Positions 37,197-44,633 of a DNA stretch of 64,000 nucleotides are shown piece after piece. The stretch is taken from positions 496,001-560,000 of the forward strand of contig JASGKX010000002.1 in assembly GCA_049840475.1 (NCBI GenBank), written 5' to 3'. How positions within the stretch are numbered: the stretch's first letter is position 1; the number at the start of each line of letters is the position of its first letter. The notes beneath the pieces are model-generated. The model was not told where the DNA came from. It was given only the letters and a program-made list of their open reading frames with translations, and ran no database searches. Source of the stretch: JBGVSA01 sp049840475. Its GTDB lineage: Bacteria; Pseudomonadota; Gammaproteobacteria; Burkholderiales; Rhodocyclaceae. The position numbers were made by a program, and so were the translations under genes.

Positions 37197-38435
37197 TCAG
37201 CCTATCACGTGCGACAGCAGGCCGTCGGCCAGTTTCGGTTCGAACCACGTCGACTTCGGCGGCATGATCTGGTCTGCGTCGGCCACGGCCATCAGGTCGG
37301 CCAGTGTCGTCGGGAACATGCTGAAAGCGACCTTCATCTCGCCGCTATTCACACGCTTTTCGAGTTCAGGCAGGCCGCGAATGCCGCCGACGAAATCGAT
37401 GCGCTTGTCGCGACGAAGGTCGGCGATGCCCAGAATCGGCGTCAGCAGGTGGTCCGACAGCAGGCTGACATCCAGGCGTGCCACCGGATCTTGCGGTACA
37501 AGGCCCGGCTTGATCGCCAGGCGATACCACTTGCCGGACAGGAACATGCCGAATTCGCCATGACGCGCAGGCTTGACCGGGCTGGCGCTCGGCTCGACGG
37601 TAAACGCCGTTGCCAGGCTGGCAAGGAAGGCGTCTTCCGACAGGCCGTTCAGGTCAGTCACGACACGGTTGTAGTCGAGAATCTTGAGCTGGTGTTCGGG
37701 AAAAATCACCGACAGAAAGTAGTTGTACGACTCGTTGCCGGTATGTGCCGGGTTGGCAGCGCGACGCGCAGCGCAAACGCGCGAGGCGGCGGCCGAACGA
37801 TGGTGGCCATCAGCGATATACAGCGCGGGCAGCGCGTCGAACGCGGCGGTCAGCGCAGCAATCGCGGCGGCATCGGTAATCGCCCAGACCGTATGGCGCA
37901 CACCGTCGTCGGCCACGGCGTCGGCAATCGGTTCGCCCTGGCTGGCTTGCGCCAGGATGCGGTCGACATCGGGCACGGGAGGATAGGCAAGCAGCACCGG
38001 CCCCGTCTGAGCATCCAGCGCTTCGACCTGACGGACGCGGTCATCCTCTTTGTCCGGGCGGGTCAGTTCGTGGCGGCGGATGCGATTCTTGTCGTAGTCA
38101 GCGACAGAAGCCGCCGCAACCAATCCAGTCTGCACGTGCTCGCCCATGATGATGCGGTAGGCGTAATACAGGGGCGAGGCATCCTGCACCAGCACGCCGG
38201 CTTCGCGCATGCGCGCGAGGTTTTCGGCGGCCTTGCTGTAGACCTCAGGCGAATACAGATCGGTGCCTGCGGGCAGATCGATTTCGGGCTTGGAGATGTG
38301 CAGGAAGCTCCACGGCTTGCCATTGGCACGCACACGCGCTTCGTCACTGGAGAGCACGTCGTACGGCGGCGCGACGATTTCGGCGGCGCGACCGGCTGCC
38401 GGACGCAGGCCGGCGAAAGGCTGGATCAAGTGCAT
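37197..38435 (-). CDS. DUF1015-family protein
   Basis: 412-residue conserved protein of unknown function. The family block LIQPFAGLRPAAGRAAEIVAPPYDV opens the protein, and the hallmark ADGHHRSAAA lies near the middle (YIADGHHRSAAASRVCAA), followed by NYFLSVIFPEHQLKILDYNR. Some relatives have been described as serine- or nucleotide-related kinases, but I would not assign that here. It is 51 bp downstream of the DAHP synthase gene with a strong hairpin between them. Confidence 0.85.
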   Translation of the reverse strand: MHLIQPFAGLRPAAGRAAEIVAPPYDVLSSDEARVRANGKPWSFLHISKPEIDLPAGTDLYSPEVYSKAAENLARMREAGVLVQDASPLYYAYRIIMGEHVQTGLVAAASVADYDKNRIRRHELTRPDKEDDRVRQVEALDAQTGPVLLAYPPVPDVDRILAQASQGEPIADAVADDGVRHTVWAITDAAAIAALTAAFDALPALYIADGHHRSAAASRVCAARRAANPAHTGNESYNYFLSVIFPEHQLKILDYNRVVTDLNGLSEDAFLASLATAFTVEPSASPVKPARHGEFGMFLSGKWYRLAIKPGLVPQDPVARLDVSLLSDHLLTPILGIADLRRDKRIDFVGGIRGLPELEKRVNSGEMKVAFSMFPTTLADLMAVADADQIMPPKSTWFEPKLADGLLSHVIG

Positions 38436-38454
38436 GTAGGTCTTTCAGTGAAAG

Positions 38455-38482
38455 GCGGCGCGCCACGAATGCGGCACGCCGC
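38455..38482 (-). terminator. Hairpin between DAHP synthase and DUF1015 genes
   Basis: 10-bp stem (gcggcgcgcc 38455-38464 / ggcacgccgc 38473-38482; one G-U pair in minus-strand RNA), 8-base loop. Followed by only ctttc, so termination may be partial. Confidence 0.5.
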
Positions 38483-38486
38483 GAAA

Positions 38487-39563
38487 TCAGGCTGCCGCGC
38501 GCTGGAGAACGACGTCGCTCAGAATGCGCGCGGAGTCACGCAGCATTTCGGCCGTGGTGTCCCAGCTGATGCAGGCGTCGGTCACCGAACAGCCGTAGCG
38601 CAACTGTGACAGGTCTTCCGGAATGCTCTGGTTGCCGGCCTCTATGAAGCTCTCGATCATCACGCCGACAATCGAACGATTACCGTCGCGGATCTGCCCC
38701 ACCACGTCACGCATGACGAGCGGCTGGAGTTCGGGCTTCTTCCAGGAATTGCCGTGCGAGCAGTCCACGAAGATGTTCTGCGGCAGCTTGGCCTTGCCCA
38801 GTGCCTGCTCGGCCAACGAAATCGACACCGTGTCGTAGTTCGGGCGACCGCCACCACCGCGCAACACGAGGTGACCATATTTGTTGCCACGCGTGCGGAT
38901 AATGGCCGATTCGCCCTGCTCGCTCAGACCAAGAAAGCTGTGAGGATGCGATGCCGAGAGCACACCATTGACGGCCGCTTCGAGCGAACCATCGGTGCCG
39001 TTCTTGAAGCCCACCGGCGTCGACAGGCCCGAGGCCATTTCGCGGTGAGTCTGCGATTCAGCAGTACGGGCGCCAATGGCCGTCCAGCTCACGAGGTCGC
39101 CGTAGTATTGCGGCGCAATCGGATCGAGCGCTTCAGTGGCAGCCGGCAGGCCCATTTCGGCCACATCCAGCAGAAAGCGGCGGCCGCGCTGCATGCCTTC
39201 ATCGATGCGGAAGGAGTCATCCATGTACGGATCATTGATGAAGCCCTTCCAGCCCGTCGAGGTGCGCGGCTTTTCAAAATAGACGCGCATGACGATGTAC
39301 AGCGTATCCGACAGCTCGTCGGCCAACTCACGCAGGCGGCGCGCATAGTCGAGACCGGCAACGGGGTCATGGATCGAGCACGGCCCGACGATCACCACGG
39401 GGCGGGGATCGAGTCGGTCGAGAATACGGGTGATGGTACGGCGGCCATTGAGGACAGTCTGGGCGGCCGCATCGGACAACGGCAGTCCTGCCTTGACCTC
39501 TGCCGGCGACGGCATGTGATCGAAGGAGACGACGTTGAGGTTTTCTGTACTCGGATGCGTCAT
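38487..39563 (-). CDS. aroG: 3-deoxy-7-phosphoheptulonate synthase, AroFGH type
   Basis: Condenses PEP and erythrose 4-phosphate, the entry reaction of the shikimate pathway. 358 residues, class I alpha family: PVVIVGPCSIHDPVAGLDYA, KPRTSTGWKGFINDP, the Mn-binding VDCSHGNSWKK and a C-terminal SVTDACISWD. The feedback specificity (Phe, Tyr or Trp) cannot be read with certainty. ATG 39563 (MTHPSTENLNV) is the natural start; the frame is open further upstream. Confidence 0.93.
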   Translation of the reverse strand: MTHPSTENLNVVSFDHMPSPAEVKAGLPLSDAAAQTVLNGRRTITRILDRLDPRPVVIVGPCSIHDPVAGLDYARRLRELADELSDTLYIVMRVYFEKPRTSTGWKGFINDPYMDDSFRIDEGMQRGRRFLLDVAEMGLPAATEALDPIAPQYYGDLVSWTAIGARTAESQTHREMASGLSTPVGFKNGTDGSLEAAVNGVLSASHPHSFLGLSEQGESAIIRTRGNKYGHLVLRGGGGRPNYDTVSISLAEQALGKAKLPQNIFVDCSHGNSWKKPELQPLVMRDVVGQIRDGNRSIVGVMIESFIEAGNQSIPEDLSQLRYGCSVTDACISWDTTAEMLRDSARILSDVVLQRAAA

Positions 39564-39675
39564 GGTGCCAACACTTCTCTGGGGGATCGCGGAAACCAGA
39601 CAGTATACGTCTTCCGCGCCGAGCTTGCCCCATCGGCACCGGGCCAAAACCAGGTACAACCGGTATCGGAAACGA

Positions 39676-39700
39676 AAAAACCCGCCATGAGCGGGTTTTC
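39676..39700 (-). terminator. Rho-independent terminator after rpmG
   Basis: Stem aaaacccgc / gcgggtttt (39677-39699) with five-base loop and six T in the minus direction. Almost symmetrical, so it could work in both directions. Confidence 0.8.
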
Positions 39701-39765
39701 CCTTGCGCGTCGGAACCAACCGTTCGCGTGGCAGGGGCTTGCGCCCATGCCTTACCGGAGAGGTA

Positions 39766-39933
39766 TTACTTCAGCTTGGTTTCCTTGTACGCCACGTGCT
39801 TGCGAGCGACGGGGTCGTACTTCATGAACTCAAGCTTTTCCGGGGTGGTGCGCTTGTTCTTGTTGGTGGTGTAGAAATGGCCGGTGCCCGCGGAGGACTC
39901 CAGCTTGATCTTTTCACGGCCGCCTTTTGCCAT
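39766..39933 (-). CDS. rpmG: 50S ribosomal protein L33
   Basis: 55-residue ribosomal protein, too short to be obvious by length. The translation MAKGGREKIKLESSAGTGHF continues into YTTNKNKRTTPEKLEFMKYD and ends RKHVAYKETKLK, the standard L33 sequence, cysteine-free form. ATG 39933 follows a GGAGA-like ribosome site. Second gene of the rpmB-rpmG operon, 52 bp after rpmB. Confidence 0.97.
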   Translation of the reverse strand: MAKGGREKIKLESSAGTGHFYTTNKNKRTTPEKLEFMKYDPVARKHVAYKETKLK

Positions 39934-39985
39934 TGCAATCTCCTGATCAGCGAGGCGCAGCGCCTGGCTGAGTTAAATTCAGCTG

Positions 39986-40222
39986 TTAGACCTTCTCGCC
40001 GCGAGCACGCAGCTCGGCCAGAACGACTTCGATGCCCTTCTTGTCGATCGTGCGCAGACCGGCGTTGGACACGCGCAGGTGCACGAAGCGCTTTTCAGAC
40101 TCCAGCCAGAAACGGCGTTGCTGGAGGTTCGGCAGGAAACGACGCTTGGTCTTGTTGTTGGCGTGGGAAACGTTGTTCCCCACCATCGGGCCCTTGCCCG
40201 TAACTTGGCATACTCGAGACAT
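39986..40222 (-). CDS. rpmB: 50S ribosomal protein L28
   Basis: 78-residue ribosomal protein: MSRVCQVTGKGPMVGNNVSH, then ANNKTKRRFLPNLQ and ending ELRARGEKV. ATG 40222 follows GGAGCG. It leads the rpmB-rpmG operon; a good promoter lies directly upstream (40259-40288). Confidence 0.97.
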   Translation of the reverse strand: MSRVCQVTGKGPMVGNNVSHANNKTKRRFLPNLQQRRFWLESEKRFVHLRVSNAGLRTIDKKGIEVVLAELRARGEKV

Positions 40223-40258
40223 GTTCTCGCTCCGAGGATTGGTTCCGGAAAGCCGGCG

Positions 40259-40288
40259 ATTATATACACTTTTGCAGGCGCAAGGCAA
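40259..40288 (-). promoter_or_regulatory. Sigma70-type promoter of rpmB-rpmG
   Basis: On the minus strand, ttgcct (-35, 40288-40283), 18-bp spacer, perfect tataat (-10, 40264-40259), about 37 bp upstream of the rpmB ATG. Fits a strong ribosomal-protein promoter. Confidence 0.7.
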
Positions 40289-40375
40289 GGCGCGTGCAAA
40301 ACACACCCAAACCCTTGCCACGGGCCGCTTTCGGGTCGGCGAGGATAGCATGCCTGACTGTGACCCTGCCACGTC

Positions 40376-41053
40376 TCACAACAATCCGCGCTCGGCAAAC
40401 GACAGTGGTTGGGCGTTGCCGGCCACGATGAAATGATCCAGCACCCGTACGTCCACCAGCGCCAGGGCCGCAGCCAGCGCTCGTGTGAGCACTTCGTCCG
40501 ACTGACTGGGCTCAACGGAGCCAGAGGGATGGTTATGGGCCAGGATCACGCCTGCCGCGTTGTGCGAGAGCGCGAGCTTGACCACTTCACGCGGATAGAC
40601 ACTCGTCTGCGTCAATGTGCCGCGAAACAGCTCGACGGCTTCGATCAGGTGATTCTGCGAATCGAGCATCAGTACCATGAACACTTCATGCGGCAGGGTC
40701 GCCAACCGCAGGCGCAGCCAGTCACGCACCGCACCGGGTGAAGACAGCGCGTCTCGCGTTCGCAGTCCTTCACTCAGTGCCCGCCGCGACATTTCGATGA
40801 TCGCCTGCAACTGCACGTATTTGGCGGGCCCCATGCCCGGCAAGCTCGAAAATTCTTCGACGCTGGCCTCGAACAGACGCTCCAGGCTGCCAAAGTGCAA
40901 AAGCAGACCACGCGCAAGGTCGACCGCCGTCTGACCGCGCGTCCCAACACGCAAGAAGATCGCCAGCAATTCCGCATCGGACAAGGGCGCAGCCCCCAAC
41001 CTCAGCAGGCGTTCGCGTGGACGCTGGTCCACCGGCCAGTCAGTGATCGCCAC
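40376..41053 (-). CDS. radC: RadC/JAB-domain protein
   Basis: 225-residue RadC-family protein with an N-terminal helix-hairpin-helix region (LGAAPLSDAELLAIFLRVG; SSLPGMGPAKYVQLQ) and a C-terminal JAB/MPN metal domain (HNHPSGSVEPSQSDE). The name is historical: a role in repair is not supported for E. coli RadC and the function is still unclear. GTG 41053 chosen (MAITDWPVDQRPRERLL) because GGGGAG precedes it; the ATG at 41086 lacks a ribosome site. Divergent from coaBC with 57 bp between starts. Confidence 0.9.
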   Translation of the reverse strand: MAITDWPVDQRPRERLLRLGAAPLSDAELLAIFLRVGTRGQTAVDLARGLLLHFGSLERLFEASVEEFSSLPGMGPAKYVQLQAIIEMSRRALSEGLRTRDALSSPGAVRDWLRLRLATLPHEVFMVLMLDSQNHLIEAVELFRGTLTQTSVYPREVVKLALSHNAAGVILAHNHPSGSVEPSQSDEVLTRALAAALALVDVRVLDHFIVAGNAQPLSFAERGLL

Positions 41054-41110
41054 CGCACGCTCCCCGGGAGATAATATCGATGGCACATTGTGTGCCGGTG
41101 GACGGAAGAT

Positions 41111-42313
41111 ATGACTTCATCATTATCAAAGCGGAAGATCGTTGTCGGCGTCACAGGCGGCATCGCCGCCTACAAAACGGCCGAACTCGTCCGCCTGCTG
41201 GTCAAGGCAGGGGCGGATGTCCATGTCGTGCTGACCGAAGGCGGTGCCCATTTCGTCACCGCCGTTACATTCCAGGCGTTGTCGGGCAACCGGGTATGGA
41301 CCGATGCGTGGGACACGCGCATGGATAACAACATGGCGCACATCGATCTGACGCGGGGCGCGGATGCCGTCCTCGTCGCCCCGGCCAGTGCGGACTTCAT
41401 GTCCAAGCTTGCCCATGGCATGGCCAACGATCTGCTCAGTACGCTGTGCCTGGCGCGCGACTGCCCGTTGCTGATCGCCCCGGCCATGAACCGCCAGATG
41501 TGGGAGAACCCAGCCACTCAGCGCAACGTCCGCCTGCTGCGCGACGACGGTATTACATTGCTTGGCCCGGACTCCGGCGATCAAGCCTGCGGCGAGGTAG
41601 GCAACGGGCGCATGCTCGAGCCGGCGGACATCTTTGAAGGATTGATCGCATTTCTCTCGCCCAAGCTGCTCGCGGGGCGTCGCGTATTGATGACAGCCGG
41701 GCCCACGTTTGAAGCCATCGACCCGGTGCGCGGCATCACTAACGTCAGCTCGGGCAAAATGGGCTACGCGTTGGCGCAAGCCTGTGCGCGGGCGGGTGCA
41801 GAGGTCATGCTGGTGAGCGGCCCGGTTGCGCTGGATACGCCTTACGGTGTGTCGCGCATCGACGTCCATTCCGCCAGCCAGATGCATCAGGCCGTCATGC
41901 ATCACGTAGCCGCCCATGACATTTTCATTGGCGTGGCAGCCGTGGCGGATTACCGCCCGGTCGACGTCGCGACCGACAAGATCAAGAAGACAGGCGCAGA
42001 AATGTCAGTGGCGCTCACGCGCAACCCGGATATCCTCGCGGACGTTGCCGCCCTGCCCTCGCCACCTTTCTGCGTGGGCTTTGCCGCAGAAAGCCGGGCG
42101 CTGGATGAGTACGCCGAAGGCAAGCGCGCCACCAAGAAGCTGCAACTGGTCGTAGGCAATCTGGTGCAGGACGGGATGGGGGGCGATGACAATCGCGTCA
42201 CCCTGTACGATGCCGCCGGGCGTCATCCGCTGCCGGCAGCCAGCAAGGGCGAAGTCGCGCAGGGCATCGTGGAACATCTCGCGCGCATGTTGCCCGCCCG
42301 TGCGCCACACTGA
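41111..42313 (+). CDS. coaBC: Bifunctional phosphopantothenoylcysteine decarboxylase/synthetase
   Basis: Two steps of coenzyme A synthesis in one polypeptide (Dfp), about 400 residues. The CoaC half carries VVGVTGGIAAYKTAELV, the active-site histidine region AHIDLTRGADAVLVAPAS, PAMNRQMWENPATQ and the substrate-binding CGEVGNGRMLEP. The CoaB half begins at about residue 195 with LMTAGPTFEAIDPVRGITNVSSGKMGYALA and ends with the KIKKTG ... GFAAES segment. ATG 41111 follows GGAAG. It is followed by dut after 48 bp, a pair often found together in this group of bacteria. Confidence 0.96.
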   Translation: MTSSLSKRKIVVGVTGGIAAYKTAELVRLLVKAGADVHVVLTEGGAHFVTAVTFQALSGNRVWTDAWDTRMDNNMAHIDLTRGADAVLVAPASADFMSKLAHGMANDLLSTLCLARDCPLLIAPAMNRQMWENPATQRNVRLLRDDGITLLGPDSGDQACGEVGNGRMLEPADIFEGLIAFLSPKLLAGRRVLMTAGPTFEAIDPVRGITNVSSGKMGYALAQACARAGAEVMLVSGPVALDTPYGVSRIDVHSASQMHQAVMHHVAAHDIFIGVAAVADYRPVDVATDKIKKTGAEMSVALTRNPDILADVAALPSPPFCVGFAAESRALDEYAEGKRATKKLQLVVGNLVQDGMGGDDNRVTLYDAAGRHPLPAASKGEVAQGIVEHLARMLPARAPH

Positions 42314-42361
42314 ATAACACACGCATCTCAACGCAATCACTCAACGCGAATCGACACTGCC

Positions 42362-42811
42362 ATGAAGAAAATCGACGTCAAGATCCTCGACCCGCGCCTG
42401 AAAGAAGCGCCGCCGCACTACGCTAGCGCCGGCTCGGCCGGCCTCGACCTGCGTGCGTGCATTGAACACCCGATCACCTTTCGGCCCGGCGACACGCACC
42501 TGATCCCTTCCGGCATCGCCATTCACCTGGACGACCCGACCATGGCTGCGCTGATCCTTCCGCGTTCGGGTTTGGGCCACAAGCATGGCATCGTGCTCGG
42601 CAACCTTGTCGGCCTGATCGACTCGGATTACCAGGGGCAGATCTTCATTTCCACCTGGAACCGTGGCAAAGACTCGTTCGTTGTCCAACCGATGGAACGC
42701 ATCGCACAGTTGGTGATCGTCCCCGTCCTGCAAGTGGGCTTCAACGTGGTCGATGAGTTTGTCGCATCCGAACGCGGCGAAGGCGGCTTCGGCAGTACCG
42801 GCAAGCACTGA
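42362..42811 (+). CDS. dut: Deoxyuridine 5'-triphosphate nucleotidohydrolase
   Basis: Trimeric dUTPase that hydrolyses dUTP to dUMP and keeps uracil out of DNA. 149 residues with all five motifs: AGLDLRA, PRSGLGHKHG, GLIDSDYQG, RIAQLVI and the C-terminal RGEGGFGSTG that closes over the active site. Terminated by the strong hairpin at 42831-42858. Confidence 0.97.
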   Translation: MKKIDVKILDPRLKEAPPHYASAGSAGLDLRACIEHPITFRPGDTHLIPSGIAIHLDDPTMAALILPRSGLGHKHGIVLGNLVGLIDSDYQGQIFISTWNRGKDSFVVQPMERIAQLVIVPVLQVGFNVVDEFVASERGEGGFGSTGKH

Positions 42812-42830
42812 CAGGTCTCGACACCAATGA

Positions 42831-42858
42831 AAAAAGGCCGCATGACTGCGGCCTTTTT
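42831..42858. terminator. Bidirectional rho-independent terminator
   Basis: Stem aaaaaggccgca / tgcggccttttt with a four-base loop, 20 bp after the dut stop and 18 bp before the stop of the convergent KTSC-like gene. T runs in both directions. Confidence 0.9.
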
Positions 42859-42876
42859 GTTGTCCCGTCCGCTGCC

Positions 42877-43095
42877 TCATTTGACGCGGCGAAGGGTGAA
42901 TTCCTCTTCGATGTTGTCCTTGTAGTAGCTCATCGGCGACGCGCTGGACAGAAACCGCCGCCCCACTTCGTCGCCCACGCCGCTGTGCTGGACCACCGAG
43001 CCATTGTCGAACTCAACTTCGAGCACGCGAGTGCCTCGATCGTAGCCTGCCGAGCGGATGCCGCCACGACGGATCTGTTTACGTTCGATAGCCAT
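42877..43095 (-). CDS. Small KTSC-like domain protein
   Basis: 72-residue protein beginning MAIERKQIRRGGIRSAGYDR, with YDRGTRVLEVEFDNGSVVQHSGV and a tail SPMSYYKDNIEEEFTLRRVK. The beta-rich pattern resembles the KTSC family found on lysyl-tRNA-synthetase-associated and phage-related proteins, whose function is unknown. ATG 43095 chosen; the frame extends 14 codons upstream. Single gene, convergent with dut. Confidence 0.65.
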   Translation of the reverse strand: MAIERKQIRRGGIRSAGYDRGTRVLEVEFDNGSVVQHSGVGDEVGRRFLSSASPMSYYKDNIEEEFTLRRVK

Positions 43096-43289
43096 GGCAG
43101 AGCCCTCTTTCATGAAGGAGGCACGACTGTAGCGCAAAGGGCGCCGAATGCATCTGGCGCGCGAGTTATCCGCTTGATCTACACCCTACTCGTACTGCTG
43201 AAAACCCGCATTTGAAGGCTTATCAAACGTTTTACTATGAGACGTTCCGCCAGCGGGGCGGAAGCAGAAACAGCGAGGAGACAGAAGCA

Positions 43290-44576
43290 ATGTTGAGCAA
43301 GACCTTCCTGGCGGCCTGCGTCGCCGCCCTGGGTTGCGTTGCCACGGCGCAAGCGGCAGAACCCCTGCAGGTTTGGATCCGCGCCAGTAACGATTCGCGC
43401 GTCATCTACGAAAAGATCGGTGCCGCATTCGAAAAGAAGACTGGCATTCCCGTCGAGTACTTCAACGCCACCACCGACTTCGAACAACGTCTGGCGCGTG
43501 CCGCCACCGGCAACCAACTGCCTGACCTGATTTTCGATGACGCCGCGCTCATGGGCCATCTGGTGCAGATGGGCATCGTCGATGAGATCGACCGCAAGGG
43601 CATCAAGGGCGGCGCCGACCTCTACGACGCGGCCTGGGAAAGCGCACGCGCCTTCAACGGCAAGTACTACGCTGTACCAACGTCGGCACAATCGTTCGCG
43701 CTGTTCATCCGTAAGGACTGGCGAGTCAAGCTCGGCCTGCCGCAACCCAAGACGTGGAAGGACATCGAAACGCTGGCCAAGGCCTTTACCGAGAAAGACC
43801 CGGACGGCAACGGCAAGGCCGACACCTATGGCTTCATCTTTCCAGGCTCGGTCACACGCGGCTACACGAGCTGGTTCCTGAGTTCGTTCCTGTGGCAGGC
43901 CGGCGGTGACTTCATCCGCAAGTCGGGTGACGGCTACAAGCCTTCGTTGGATGAGCCCGCGGCAGCCGAAACACTGCGCTTCATGCGTGGGCTGGTCTGC
44001 AACAAATACACGCAGCCCGGCGCGATCAACGCCACCACGGCCGACGCCATCCCGTCCTTCCGTTCGGGGCAGACCGGCATGTTCTTCTCCGGCCCTTACC
44101 ACATCGCGCTATTCGACAAGGACCCGGGCAAGGACACGATCGAAGTGGTCGTGCCGCCGGCCGGCCCGAAGGGCGTGGCGACGCTGGCTGAAGGCACCTC
44201 GGCATTCATGATGAAGACCAGCCGCAACAAGGCCAGCGCCAAGGCGTTCATGGAGTACATGATCTCGCCCGAAGCGCAGGAAACCGGCATGGCGGTGGGC
44301 ACCACCAACATCCCGGCTGTGCGTCTGTCCGTCAACAAGAACGTGGATACCAAGAAGGTCTACAACGACGAGCGCTGGGCACTGTTCGCCGACCTCTATG
44401 GTAAGAGCGCGCACTACGTGCCGCAGGTGCCGAACTGGCAACCGATCCGCCAGACTGCGGCCGACGGCTTCAACCGCATTCTGGCCGACTGCAATTCCAA
44501 CGTCGAAGCCGAGTTGAAGACGCTCAACGCCAAGGTCGGCGAAGAGCTGGCCAAGCAGAACGTGCTGGCCAAGTAA
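43290..44576 (+). CDS. ABC transporter sugar-binding protein (family 1), orphan
   Basis: Periplasmic solute-binding protein of 428 residues. A signal peptide (TFLAACVAALGCVATAQAAEPL) is followed by the family-1 fold: EYFNATTDFEQRLARAATGNQLPDLIF, KYYAVPTSAQSFALFIRKDW, FRSGQTGMFFSGPYHIALF and ISPEAQETGMAVGTTNIPA. These proteins bind maltose, glycerol-phosphate or other sugars. No ABC permease or ATPase is adjacent, and strong transcription signals (GAGGAG ribosome site, terminator at 44600) make it a monocistronic unit. It must use a permease encoded elsewhere, or act in chemotaxis. Ligand unknown. Confidence 0.88.
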   Translation: MLSKTFLAACVAALGCVATAQAAEPLQVWIRASNDSRVIYEKIGAAFEKKTGIPVEYFNATTDFEQRLARAATGNQLPDLIFDDAALMGHLVQMGIVDEIDRKGIKGGADLYDAAWESARAFNGKYYAVPTSAQSFALFIRKDWRVKLGLPQPKTWKDIETLAKAFTEKDPDGNGKADTYGFIFPGSVTRGYTSWFLSSFLWQAGGDFIRKSGDGYKPSLDEPAAAETLRFMRGLVCNKYTQPGAINATTADAIPSFRSGQTGMFFSGPYHIALFDKDPGKDTIEVVVPPAGPKGVATLAEGTSAFMMKTSRNKASAKAFMEYMISPEAQETGMAVGTTNIPAVRLSVNKNVDTKKVYNDERWALFADLYGKSAHYVPQVPNWQPIRQTAADGFNRILADCNSNVEAELKTLNAKVGEELAKQNVLAK

Positions 44577-44599
44577 TCAACGCCAAACCGTCGCAACGA

Positions 44600-44632
44600 G
44601 GCGCGCGCACCGCAAGGTGCCGCGCCTTTTTT
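44600..44632 (+). terminator. Rho-independent terminator after the sugar-binding protein gene
   Basis: Long stem, 6 + 5 base pairs with a one-base bulge (ggcgcg-c-gcacc / ggtgc-cgcgcc), GCAA tetraloop, then six T. Confidence 0.9.
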
Positions 44633-44633
44633 G

